Assembly (NCBI GenBank): GCA_963731125.1
Contig: CAVSVP010000009.1
Coordinates: 1-64,000, forward strand
Length of the DNA: 64,000 bases
Source: CAVSVP01 sp963731125
GTDB taxonomy: Bacteria > Pseudomonadota > Gammaproteobacteria > Competibacterales > Competibacteraceae
Direction of reading: 5' to 3'
In this document: positions 9,777 to 18,118 of the stretch, piece by piece
Layout: each line of letters opens with the position of its first letter
Numbering within the stretch: the first letter of the stretch is position 1
The notes under the pieces: model-generated
What the model saw: the letters and a program-made list of their open reading frames with translations, nothing else
Databases searched by the model: none
Told to the model about the DNA's origin: nothing
Program-made: the position numbers and the translations under genes

Positions 9777-11399
9777 CTAGGGACCGGCTCTGGCAGGCTG
9801 ACTGTCGGTCTGTTGGCGGTTAGGCTGGGGGCCCTGTGCTTTTTGGTAACCCTTTGATAGAGGGATAACTTCTGAGCAATGGGGCCGGTTTTTGGACCTC
9901 GGGATGAGCACCACAGCGTTGTTGCTCTGGGGGAGGGCTAAGGTCTCTAGCGCTTGCGGGTTGGGGAGGACCTCACGCCGCTGTTTCGTCAATGACGTCA
10001 ACTGACTGGTCATCTGTTGTTGTTGAGCCACGCTTATCTCAAGCACCTGTTGGGCTTCGGTTCGGGTGGGTGTGCCACACAAGGCCGGTAGACGCATGGC
10101 GATCCGCTGGGCATCCTTGATTTCACCGCTGCCGTGTTGCTTAGCCAGCCCGAACAGCGACTCGATCGGATCGGAGCTGATCGGCAGGCCGACGTCGGCG
10201 AGACCGAGTTGCGCGGCCGTCTCGAGTTGGGCGTTGAGGTAGCCTCGAAACTCGCTGCGTACGGCGGCAGAGGGAATCGTATCGAGCAGCGGCTCGCACG
10301 ACAGGATCGTAGCGTGACTGAGCCCGCGGGATTTCAGAATCTGTTGGCACGCCAGCAGCGGTCGCACGTCGTCGCGAAAGCGATGAATAAACGCTTGGCA
10401 TGCCGGCAGGCGATCCAGACAGGCGCGCAATTTTGCCAGCACCGAACCGCGCGCCGCGCCTCCTGGCGGAGAGAGTTGCAACAACTGCTCGGCCCAGCGG
10501 ACCAAGCGATGCAGATTCATGAAGCGGGCTTTGGTGTGCACGTTGGGTGGGGCCAGGCAGGCCAGCAGCGTTTGTTTGAGCTTGCCGGAGACGGTTCCGC
10601 ACGCCGCCAGAAACGTCGCTAGCACTGGGTGATCTCGATAGTGACGCTTCAGCAGATTGGCAACGGCGGGTGAGATATCGGCAATGCATAGGCTAGGCAG
10701 TCCGCGGTTGCTTAAGATGCGCACCGCTTTGTGCAGATCCGTGCCGCCGTCTTTGAGGTAGGCACTCGGGCGCCCCCGCACGGCGATCACTTGCTGGAGA
10801 AAATCCGCTATCGTTTCGCCCGTCCAGGAAGCCGCCACCGAGACGGCCACACAGTGCACCTGGTGAAGGCGGGGCGCGGCTTGATGATGCTGATGGTGAG
10901 CCGCATCAATGGCCAACACGGCGAGCATCTTTCCCGTTCCCAAGCCAATGCTGGCATCAATAAGCCAGAGAACCCCTTTGGAGAAGCGATCGGCGCTCGA
11001 CCTGGCGCCTGTCCACGGCGGGGCCGACTGGATCCGTACTAACGACAACCGCATCACCCAGTTGATGATGGTTTGCGGACACGGCGCGCGCCCGATTCCC
11101 AACGCCTCACTGAGCGTGTTCAGCACCCGCGAGACGGCGCGAAACCCAATTCGGGCAATGAAAAATAAGCGCAGCGCCAACCACACCAGATCCGCCTTCT
11201 CTTGAACCACTCGACACGCTGGGGGGGTCTCGAGCGAACGCCGACGCGCCTCGGCTTGTTTCGCCTGCTCGCGCCAGTGCTCTCGCTCGGCTCGCACTCG
11301 CACCAACTGCTTGCGCAGATAGCGATTCGTCTCTGCTCGCTCATGCGCTTTGCATTTCCACTGCTCTCGGCTTTGTCTGAGTTTCGATCGCTGGCTCAC
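9777..11399 (-). CDS. Putative transposase with N-terminal coiled coil, family unassigned
   Basis: 540 residues. Residues 1-55 are highly charged (RSKLRQSREQWKCKAHERAE and on), predicted coiled coil. The core has possible DDE acids in LWLIDASIGLGTGK, YLKDGGTDLHKA and PISSDPIESLFGLAKQ. The C-terminus is low-complexity and glutamine-rich. It converges on the preceding transposase with 27 bp between the ends. I recognise a widespread mobile, hypothetical-type family but cannot name it. Appears full length. Confidence 0.6.
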   Translation of the reverse strand: MSQRSKLRQSREQWKCKAHERAETNRYLRKQLVRVRAEREHWREQAKQAEARRRSLETPPACRVVQEKADLVWLALRLFFIARIGFRAVSRVLNTLSEALGIGRAPCPQTIINWVMRLSLVRIQSAPPWTGARSSADRFSKGVLWLIDASIGLGTGKMLAVLAIDAAHHQHHQAAPRLHQVHCVAVSVAASWTGETIADFLQQVIAVRGRPSAYLKDGGTDLHKAVRILSNRGLPSLCIADISPAVANLLKRHYRDHPVLATFLAACGTVSGKLKQTLLACLAPPNVHTKARFMNLHRLVRWAEQLLQLSPPGGAARGSVLAKLRACLDRLPACQAFIHRFRDDVRPLLACQQILKSRGLSHATILSCEPLLDTIPSAAVRSEFRGYLNAQLETAAQLGLADVGLPISSDPIESLFGLAKQHGSGEIKDAQRIAMRLPALCGTPTRTEAQQVLEISVAQQQQMTSQLTSLTKQRREVLPNPQALETLALPQSNNAVVLIPRSKNRPHCSEVIPLSKGYQKAQGPQPNRQQTDSQPARAGP

Positions 11400-11503
11400 C
11401 GCTGACGCGCTCCCGGTGTTTTTCCCAGAGTATGGCTCTATAATTGGGTTTCTTCCTCTCGAAAACAGCCACGATCTCTTCCATGAGATCCGGGGGACGC
11501 GTT

Positions 11504-11809
11504 GTGACTTATCATCGGCTAGCAGCTCAGATCATCCCCGGTGAGCCTTGTCGCTTCTGTGGCGATGCCGCGGTCCCTTTAGTGAAAACACCGTGTTGCC
11601 AACAGTGGATCTGCTGTGATACCGCCTTGCTGTCGGTTCGCGGCGGCGGGCGCTGTCAGTATGAGCATGAACGCTTTAGTTTGTGCTATTCCCATTACAT
11701 CGACAATCATCCCGGGCCTTGGCAAACCTGTCAGACATGTCGCGATTTCTGGACGCCTGCCGAGTACAAAGCCTATGCGGAACATCCGATCAATGAGCCC
11801 AAATATTGA
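11504..11809 (+). CDS. Small cysteine-rich putative zinc-binding protein
   Basis: About 101 residues if the GTG at 11504 (VTYHRLAAQ) is the start; an ATG at 11483 or 11444 is possible. The purine run GGGGGA upstream of 11504 favours the GTG. Cysteines come in pairs: CRFC, TPCCQQWICCDT, GRCQYEHERFSLCYSHY and TCQTCRDFW, consistent with two or three zinc knuckles. I recall similar proteins beside plasmid pRiA4b ORF-3 family genes, but none is seen here. Function unknown. Confidence 0.55.
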   Translation: MTYHRLAAQIIPGEPCRFCGDAAVPLVKTPCCQQWICCDTALLSVRGGGRCQYEHERFSLCYSHYIDNHPGPWQTCQTCRDFWTPAEYKAYAEHPINEPKY

Positions 11810-11886
11810 GCGGCGCGATGTTATCCAGGCCCCAATTCCGGGCAAGACAATGTAGCCTTATCGGCCATTTTTAGACGCCCTACGTT

Positions 11887-12066
11887 TGGACTGATCCCGA
11901 GTTCGATCCCAAGCTGCCCGCATTCTACTACGCCCGCGTCCTTGAAATCCCCACACCCCGCTGGACGACTTACGATGCGGTCAAATACGGGATCAAAATA
12001 GACGAAAATGTCCCCACCAGCATTCAGGAGCGCGCCTACACGTCGCCCATCTGGTACACGCCGTAA
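11887..12066 (+). pseudogene. DUF3604 protein, C-terminal remnant (paralogue of the next gene)
   Basis: Sixty in-frame codons with no start: WTDPEFDPKLPAFYYARVLE, then IPTPRWTTYDAVKYG and ending ERAYTSPIWYTP-stop. The downstream gene ends with nearly the same sequence (AFYYVRVLEIPTPSWIAYDE ... RAYTSPIWYTP). This is the tail of a tandem paralogue, the rest of which is gone, and it leaves only 28 bp before the next start. Confidence 0.82.
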
Positions 12067-12094
12067 CGCCAACGATTGTCGAAGGAGACACACC

Positions 12095-14005
12095 ATGAGA
12101 AATAGACACAACTGGCTCCTCATCGTCGCATCCACCGCTTTGACTCTTGGCCAAGGGGCCTTGGCGCAGGATATCGCCGTGCAAGAGAGCGACATCAGCA
12201 TTGGCAAGCAGCAATACTCGCCCTACCTCCACCAGAGTTTTCCCAATCGCGTATTCTGGGGCGACACACACCTGCATACGTCTTATTCCACCGACGCCGG
12301 CATGATCGGAAACCGATTAGGTCCGGATGAAGCGCTTCGTTTCGCCAAGGGCGAAAAGGTCATCTCTTCCACCGGCGTGCCCGCGAGGTTGATCCGGCCG
12401 TTGGATTTCCTCGTGGTGGCCGACCATGCCGAAAACCTGGGTCTGCCGCCGATGATCGAGTCTTCCGATCCGGAACTCCTGAAAGACCCGATGGGCAAGC
12501 GCTTTCATGACCTCGTAAAGTCGGGCAAGGGCTGGGAGGCCTATCAAATCTGGAAGAAAAGCGGCGCGGAATTGAAAGACCCCATGCCCAATCCGGCGCT
12601 GCAACGCTCCGCCTGGGAGAGAATCATTGACTACGTGGACCAACACAATCAACCCGGCGTCTTTACCGCCTTTCATGGCTTCGAATGGACCTCGACGCCG
12701 GATCTTCGCAACCTGCATCGCGTCGTGATTTTTCGCGACAGCAAGGAGAAGGCCAGCCAAGTGCTGCCCCTCACGATGTTTGACACGGTGGACCCCGAAG
12801 GACTCTGGGATTATCTCGAAGCCTACGAACAGAAGACTGGCGGCCAGGCGCTAGCTATACCGCACAACGGCAACCTGTCCCAGGGACTCATGTTTGCCAT
12901 CGAGACCTTCTCCGGTGAGCCGATCGACGCCGCCTACGCCGAGCGTCGAATGCACTGGGAGCCGCTTTACGAGGTCACGCAGATGAAGGGCGACGGTGAG
13001 GCGCATCCCCTGCTGTCACCCAATGACGAGTTTGCTGACTACTACACCTGGGACAAAGGCGACTTTGGCCTGAATCCCAAGGAACCGGAAATGCTGCCGC
13101 ACGAATATGCCCGCAGCGCCCTCAAACTGGGACTGGAGCAGGCGGAAAAGCTTGGAGTCAATCCATTCACGTTCGGCATGATTGGCTCAACGGATAGCCA
13201 CACCTCGCTCTCCACGACGCGAGAAGAAAACTTCTTCGGCAAGTTCTCGGGTACGGAACCGGGGACAGAAGCGCGATTTAGTGACATGGTTTCGCAGGAT
13301 CTGCGCCCCGACGGAGACGGAAGTCTGAACGTCTATCACTGGGAAGCGACCGCTGCCGGCCTCGCCGGCGTGTGGGCTCGGGAAAACACGCGCGAGGCGA
13401 TCTGGGACGCCATGGCGCGCAAGGAAGTCTATGCTACCACCGGAACCCGGTTGCTCGTGCGGGTCTTCGCCGGATGGGATTTCGCACCGGATGAGGTCCA
13501 CCGTCCCGACTTCGCAGCGCAGGGCTACCAGCGTGGCGTGCCTATGGGCGGTGAACTGAGCGCCGCGCCAGATGACGCTTCGCTCAAGTTTATGGTCCGT
13601 GCCCTGCGTGATCCCGACGGGGCCAATCTCGATCGCATTCAGATCGTCAAGGGCTGGCTCGACAAGGACGGCAAAGCACAGGAAAAAATCTACAACGTCG
13701 CCTGGGGTGATCCAGACAAACGCCAGCTAGACGAGAATGGGAAGCTTCCTCCTGTCGGTGATACGGTTGACGTGAAAAACGCTAGCTACACCAATACCAT
13801 CGGTGATGCCGTGCTGGCCAGCTTTTGGGAAGACCCGGATTTCGATCCTGGCCAGCGTGCCTTCTACTATGTGCGCGTGCTGGAAATCCCGACTCCGAGT
13901 TGGATTGCTTACGACGAGAAGGTGTTTGGCCGGGATGCGCCGCCGGAGGCACTCCGGAAGCAGCAGGACCGCGCCTACACCTCGCCCATCTGGTACACGC
14001 CGTGA
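12095..14005 (+). CDS. DUF3604 domain protein, exported (PHP-like)
   Basis: 636 residues from the ATG at 12095, preceded by GAAGGAG at 12081; a longer frame to 12008 lies in the paralogue remnant. Residues 1-24 form a signal peptide (LLIVASTALTLGQGALAQ). The PHP-like metal motif is WGDTHLHTSYSTDAG near residue 50; later metal-site candidates are DFLVVADHAENLG, AFHGFEW, IPHNGNLS and STDSHTSLS. DUF3604 proteins are large periplasmic proteins of unknown substrate with a predicted metal-dependent hydrolase fold. The tandem paralogue remnant upstream suggests a former array. Complete and probably functional. Confidence 0.9.
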   Translation: MRNRHNWLLIVASTALTLGQGALAQDIAVQESDISIGKQQYSPYLHQSFPNRVFWGDTHLHTSYSTDAGMIGNRLGPDEALRFAKGEKVISSTGVPARLIRPLDFLVVADHAENLGLPPMIESSDPELLKDPMGKRFHDLVKSGKGWEAYQIWKKSGAELKDPMPNPALQRSAWERIIDYVDQHNQPGVFTAFHGFEWTSTPDLRNLHRVVIFRDSKEKASQVLPLTMFDTVDPEGLWDYLEAYEQKTGGQALAIPHNGNLSQGLMFAIETFSGEPIDAAYAERRMHWEPLYEVTQMKGDGEAHPLLSPNDEFADYYTWDKGDFGLNPKEPEMLPHEYARSALKLGLEQAEKLGVNPFTFGMIGSTDSHTSLSTTREENFFGKFSGTEPGTEARFSDMVSQDLRPDGDGSLNVYHWEATAAGLAGVWARENTREAIWDAMARKEVYATTGTRLLVRVFAGWDFAPDEVHRPDFAAQGYQRGVPMGGELSAAPDDASLKFMVRALRDPDGANLDRIQIVKGWLDKDGKAQEKIYNVAWGDPDKRQLDENGKLPPVGDTVDVKNASYTNTIGDAVLASFWEDPDFDPGQRAFYYVRVLEIPTPSWIAYDEKVFGRDAPPEALRKQQDRAYTSPIWYTP

Positions 14006-14104
14006 GAATCATGTCTATTGATCTAACGTCTTACCCTGGCTTCGGCGACCCTCGCAAGCCCATTTTGCGCTGGAATTGGCTGAGTAGCCCCTGGGAACAG
14101 AACA

Positions 14105-14734
14105 GTGACTGACGAAAATGAAATCAGGAGAGAACGCTTCCGAACCGTGGCAATTGGCCTGCGCGCAGGCGTGAGCAACAAGCTCGGCAGCATCTGGTGG
14201 GCCTTCCTGCTACGTGGCGTCTTTGCCATCGCTCTCGGTATTTTCGCTCTCTTCTGGCCGAGCCAGAGCTTGAGCGTCTTGGTGTTTGCCGTGGGTCTCT
14301 ACTGTGTTGCCGACGGCGCGACTGGATTGGTCGGTGCCCTGCGCTTTCCCGAGCTCCGTGAACACCTCGTCCAGGCGCTGGTTGTCCTCGGCATTGGGAC
14401 AGTTCTTGTCTTCTGGCCGGCGGCAACCCTGCGCACCCTGCTCGTGCTCCTAGGGGCAGCCGCTCTGATCGTGGGTATCGGCCAGATCCTCACCGCGCGT
14501 CGCCTGCCCACGGATGACCCGGAACGCGGGGCAATCATGACGATCGGAATCACTGCGGTTCTCGTTGGTCTGGTGCTGGCTTTTTGGCCGGGAAGTGGCA
14601 TTGCGGTCATTTCCTGGGTGATCGGTATCGCCGTGATTCTGATCGGCGCTTTGTTGATCTATCTCGGGTCGCGGTTCAAGCGTCTGGAGACACGTATCGG
14701 GACACTGGGCGATGGAGAAAGCGGCATTGAGTGA
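14105..14734 (+). CDS. HdeD/DUF308-family membrane protein
   Basis: 209 residues from a GTG at 14105. Six hydrophobic helices in three repeated pairs, e.g. WWAFLLRGVFAIALGIFALF, LSVLVFAVGLYCVADGATGL and LLVLLGAAALIVGIGQIL, typical of DUF308. The Escherichia coli relative HdeD is linked to acid tolerance, but the molecular role is unknown. It lies 99 bp after the DUF3604 gene and 88 bp before the outer-membrane protein gene on the same strand, so the three may be co-expressed. Confidence 0.88.
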   Translation: MTDENEIRRERFRTVAIGLRAGVSNKLGSIWWAFLLRGVFAIALGIFALFWPSQSLSVLVFAVGLYCVADGATGLVGALRFPELREHLVQALVVLGIGTVLVFWPAATLRTLLVLLGAAALIVGIGQILTARRLPTDDPERGAIMTIGITAVLVGLVLAFWPGSGIAVISWVIGIAVILIGALLIYLGSRFKRLETRIGTLGDGESGIE

Positions 14735-14822
14735 GACGAACGGCTTCGCTTGCGATCGACAGCCTTCCTTGACCCCCGTCTAGTGCCGACGCACAGTCCA
14801 TCACTCGAGAGGTGCTAACCTG

Positions 14823-15821
14823 ATGAATTCACCAAGCAACGGCCTCCTAGGACACATAGCGGCGGGCCTCGGGATCGTCGCCAGTCTTCTTTTTTCTCCT
14901 GCCACGATGACTACCGAGGGCGGCAGTAGCCACTATCTGCCCGGGGCGGTGGCCACTCTGATCGACCTTGCTCCGACCCAGCCAGGCTGGGTGATCGAGC
15001 CGATCTACCTCCATTACGAGGGCGACGTCGGGACCGGGAAGCCGCTCCCCGTCGCTGGTCTTGAGAGCCTGGGCCTTGAGGCCCGCCTGGACGCCCTGTT
15101 GATCGGCGGCTTTTACACCTTCGACCAAAAGGTCCTCGGTGCTTATTACAGCGTCGGTGCCATGCTGCCCTATACCTGGGTCAGAGCGAAAGCGGAGATC
15201 AAGACCGCCATTGGTGACCGGCGGGTGCGGGACACCGAGCAGGGGTTTGGCGACCTCACGCTAATTCCGATCATGCTCGGCTGGAAAGACAAGCTCTGGC
15301 AATTCGATCTCGCACTTTCAGTCTATGCCCCGACCGGGAAATACGAAGTGGGCCGCCTGGCCAATCCTGGGCTCAACTACTGGAGCATCAATCCCATTGC
15401 TGGTGTCGCCTACAGCAACCCCGAGACGGGCTTCAACGCGGGACTGCACGGCGGGGTCATGTTCAACACGGAAAACCCGGACACCGATTACCGAAGCGGG
15501 ACCCTGACGCACCTGGAGGGAAGCGTCCAGCAATTGCTGCCCGCGGGGCGTGGCTTTCTCAGCCTTGGACTCGAGGGTTTCTGGGTGGAACAGGTGAGCG
15601 CAGACAGCGGCCAGCGGCCGATTTTTGGCGACTTCAAGGGCCGCACCGCCGGAATCGGACCGGTGCTAGGCTATCTCCTGCCGATGGGGGAGCAGAACTT
15701 CGTCGCGGAGCTTCGGTGGCTGCGGGAGTTGGAGACCAAGAACCGGCTCGAAGGCGACTACATCTGGCTCAAGCTCGTCTATCAGTTCTGCTTACCACCT
15801 ATCAGTTTCTCATCACCATAG
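14823..15821 (+). CDS. Phenol_MetA_deg-family outer-membrane beta-barrel, C-terminus altered by an IS
   Basis: 332 residues from the ATG at 14823. Signal-like N-terminus (GLGIVASLLFSPATM), then alternating strands typical of the putative phenol-degradation transporter family (PF13557): GFYTFDQKVLGAYYSVGAML, FGDLTLIPIMLGWK, FDLALSVYAPTGKYEVGRLA. The native end would be LKLVYQF-stop, with the terminal phenylalanine needed for barrel assembly. IS insertion inside the TGA stop codon at 15790 makes the frame read on as CLPPISFSSP. The original stop is reconstituted at 16988-16990 after the element. Substrate unknown. Confidence 0.85.
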   Translation: MNSPSNGLLGHIAAGLGIVASLLFSPATMTTEGGSSHYLPGAVATLIDLAPTQPGWVIEPIYLHYEGDVGTGKPLPVAGLESLGLEARLDALLIGGFYTFDQKVLGAYYSVGAMLPYTWVRAKAEIKTAIGDRRVRDTEQGFGDLTLIPIMLGWKDKLWQFDLALSVYAPTGKYEVGRLANPGLNYWSINPIAGVAYSNPETGFNAGLHGGVMFNTENPDTDYRSGTLTHLEGSVQQLLPAGRGFLSLGLEGFWVEQVSADSGQRPIFGDFKGRTAGIGPVLGYLLPMGEQNFVAELRWLRELETKNRLEGDYIWLKLVYQFCLPPISFSSP

Positions 15822-16979
15822 AGAAGGGTGGCAAAGGCTGCATGGTTTGTAGCCGCCTGAGTAATAAACGGAGGCCCCGTTGAAACCAGGAAAGCAGGCT
15901 ACGCCTGACTTTTTTGATACGCCAATGGTCCGGATCGCTCTGCGCGTGGGCTTTTTTTCGAGGACCGTGGGATGAGACAAGGCGTCGTGGCGGCCCACTG
16001 TCACACACCAGTACATGGCCAGCGTCATGATAAGGAGAAGCCGATCGAGGCGATCGGGATCTTGGAGTTGGGTATCTTCCAACGCAAAACCGCGACTCTT
16101 GAAGTCTGAGAAAGTGGGTTCAATGGCCCAGCGCGCCCCATAATCCAGCACGGCCGCCCGGCAGGGGGCGCAATCCATCGCGATGATCCATGGCTCGGGA
16201 TGACCCGCTTCGTGCAACACGCCGACGTGGGTCGGCACGCCCTGTTCAAACAGGTGGACGTTGGGCACATAGCGCTCGGTCACGCCAGCGGCCAGGTCAC
16301 CTGTCGTGTGGACATCACCGACACCGATATCTACGTTCAGATTGTCTTTCAAACGCAGCCGGTAATGCCAACCGTGGCGGTGCAGCCAGTCAAACAACGC
16401 CACGGACGGATAAAAGCGATCGGCCAACAACATCACCGCCGCCCCCGCCGGCAACCCGTCTCGGACGCGCTCCAACACCCCCTGTTGGCCAGCAAACCCA
16501 ATATTCGCCGCCCCCGCTTCCACCCGCCAGGCCAACGGCAGCGAGCGATCTCCCACCCGCACGCTGAGCATCAATACCGCAAACCGATCGCCTACGTCGG
16601 TTTGATCAAGACTCAGCAGCACCGTCTGACCGTGAGCGGCCGCCTCCTCCAGCACCGCGCGGGCAAAGGGCTCCAGAATCGCCGCGCTTTCCAGCCGCGG
16701 ATTCTTTAACAGCCGCCGTAGCCATTGCTCACGCATGTCCTGGCGCTCGGTCTCCAACGGCAACACGTTCGCTAATTCCGCCGTATTCGGCGTGCGCACC
16801 TCAAGCATCGCCCCTACCGTCAGCGATAGCTTCTTCACTACCGTCTTACGCAACCTCGGTAAGGCTTCTTTTAGCCCGCGTTCCACTTCCTCCGCCAGTC
16901 TTTTGACACTCCCCATCAGCCCCTCCTAATGATAGTTGCTTGGTGGCGGTAGTTTATCTCAAAACTGATAGGTGTTAAG
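15791..16979 (-). mobile_element. IS4-family insertion sequence with 10-bp target duplication
   Basis: 1189 bp. Terminal inverted repeats CTTACCACCTATCAGTTT (15791-15808) and the complement of 16962-16979 (CTTAACACCTATCAGTTT), one mismatch in 18. Flanked by the direct repeat ATCAGTTCTG at 15781-15790 and 16980-16989, in the length range expected for IS4-type insertion. The intact repeats and duplication indicate a recent insertion. Confidence 0.93.
15813..16916 (-). CDS. IS4-family transposase
   Basis: 367 residues. DDE residues: LSLDQTDVGD near residue 104, LLADRFYPS near 165, and YGARWAIEPTFSDFKSRG near 262, a match to Y-(2)-R-(3)-E-(6)-K. N-terminal region helical, as in other IS4 transposases. 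Complete and inside an element with intact ends, so potentially active. It differs in sequence from the two intron-interrupted IS4 transposases. Confidence 0.93.
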   Translation of the reverse strand: MGSVKRLAEEVERGLKEALPRLRKTVVKKLSLTVGAMLEVRTPNTAELANVLPLETERQDMREQWLRRLLKNPRLESAAILEPFARAVLEEAAAHGQTVLLSLDQTDVGDRFAVLMLSVRVGDRSLPLAWRVEAGAANIGFAGQQGVLERVRDGLPAGAAVMLLADRFYPSVALFDWLHRHGWHYRLRLKDNLNVDIGVGDVHTTGDLAAGVTERYVPNVHLFEQGVPTHVGVLHEAGHPEPWIIAMDCAPCRAAVLDYGARWAIEPTFSDFKSRGFALEDTQLQDPDRLDRLLLIMTLAMYWCVTVGRHDALSHPTVLEKKPTRRAIRTIGVSKKSGVACFPGFNGASVYYSGGYKPCSLCHPSLW

Positions 16980-17035
16980 ATCAGTTCTGAGCAACTGCAG
17001 GATATCACCTACGGTGCGAAGCAAGTAACTTTGAG

Positions 17036-17110
17036 GAGCCCCGTGCGATAATGCCACATGCGGGGATCTGTACGGGGGCGGTCGGGTAACTGGCTGTCCT
17101 ACCGTGATCA
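17036..17110 (+). ncRNA. Group II intron 3' end (domains V-VI), remnant
   Basis: 17036-17069 begins GAGCC, containing the AGC catalytic triad of domain V, and can fold CCCCG against CGGGG with a short loop. The following GGATCTGTACGGGGGCGG, then GGTAACTGG and CCTACCGTGATC, resembles the tail I associate with class C bacterial introns, which often sit after terminators. No reverse transcriptase is present. It lies 46 bp after the reconstituted stop of the outer-membrane gene. Differs from domain V of the intron at 24.6 kb. Confidence 0.5.
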
Positions 17111-17230
17111 GACTCCCTATGAAATAACACGGGCGCTTTAAAACGCTAATCTCGTCAATTGCAATTCTGTATTACGTGTTTTATAGTTCTTGCTAAACGT
17201 AAATATTCGGTGAACCCGTCCTCTGCCCGC
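17111..17230. other. Intergenic, nothing recognised
   Basis: AT-richer spacer between the intron-like remnant and the 3' end of the DUF4338 gene. No open frame or clear terminator seen. Confidence 0.4.
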
Positions 17231-18118
17231 TCAAAGGGTTAGGCGGTCGCGGAAGCGAGCCTCCAAAGGATAGACCCACAAGTCCTTGATCGGAACACTT
17301 TGCCGTCTTGGCGGGCCGAGTTTTCCCCGGCCCTGGGTTTGGCCGAGGTAGCGCCAGTTGGCGGCCTTGTAGCAGGTCCCGGCAAAGCGCTCGGTCTCCA
17401 CAAAGCTTTCCAGCAGGACCGGTCGGTAGCCATAGCGTTGAAGCCAATCGCTGGGTAAGCGTCGGGCGGCTATGGCCAGGAGTTTAGAGGCCAGGTTGGG
17501 CGATCGGATCCAGGGCAGAATCAGGAAGCGAGCGTTGTTGACGATAAGCGGGAGGTTGCGCTGGCGTTGGTTGTGCGTCCAACCGATAAAGCGATCCCGA
17601 GGTGCGCTCTGCCAGGCGGCGGCGCCGAAGCCCAGCAGTGCCAGGGGCGTGGTGGCGCTGTAGGCGAAGTAACGCTGTTGGGCGCCGGGCAAGGGAGTGT
17701 AGCCGAGGTAGTGGTAGCGATGGATAAACTCATTCCACAGCCCGGAGGTGGCGCGCTCGACGGGCTTCAGGTGAAGCGCGGGCAGGGCGTGGACCGGACA
17801 GTCGATGGGCACTCCCGGAGCGGTACGCGCGGTGTGGGCGAGGCGAATGGCCGGGCGGGGATGGCGCGGTGGGGGCAGCTCCAGCAGACCGTCAGCCCGC
17901 ATCCGCAACATCACCACCCGGCAGGACATCGCCTTGAGGCCTCCATCGGGCTTGCGCCAGGCCAGCGCCTGGCAAGTCAGACGGGCCAGCTCGGCGCGGG
18001 TGCGGGTGGGGTTGTCGGCGATCAATTGGCGAATCCACGCCAGTTCCGGTTGTGTTGCGTTAATTTCCTTCCGGCGCAGCACGGTCATCCCGTCCAGGTT
18101 TTTAGGAAGCCAAGGCAT
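17231..18118 (-). CDS. DruA-like DUF4338 protein, N-terminus fused to IS6 end
   Basis: 295 residues in the open frame. The DUF4338 core is clear: RYHYLGYTPLPGAQQRYF, GFGAAAWQSAPRDRFIGW, LPLIVNNARFLILPW, WLQRYGYRPVLLESFVE, GTCYKAANWRYLGQTQGRGK and KDLWVYPL. DruA is the hallmark of Druantia anti-phage systems, but stand-alone DUF4338 genes are common and often mobile. No druB-E homologue lies here. The IS6 end falls at 18048, so the first about 24 residues, including both possible start codons (18118, 18088), are IS-derived; native sequence resumes at PELAWIRQLIADNP. Either a chimaeric start is used or the gene is silent. Confidence 0.8.
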   Translation of the reverse strand: MPWLPKNLDGMTVLRRKEINATQPELAWIRQLIADNPTRTRAELARLTCQALAWRKPDGGLKAMSCRVVMLRMRADGLLELPPPRHPRPAIRLAHTARTAPGVPIDCPVHALPALHLKPVERATSGLWNEFIHRYHYLGYTPLPGAQQRYFAYSATTPLALLGFGAAAWQSAPRDRFIGWTHNQRQRNLPLIVNNARFLILPWIRSPNLASKLLAIAARRLPSDWLQRYGYRPVLLESFVETERFAGTCYKAANWRYLGQTQGRGKLGPPRRQSVPIKDLWVYPLEARFRDRLTL

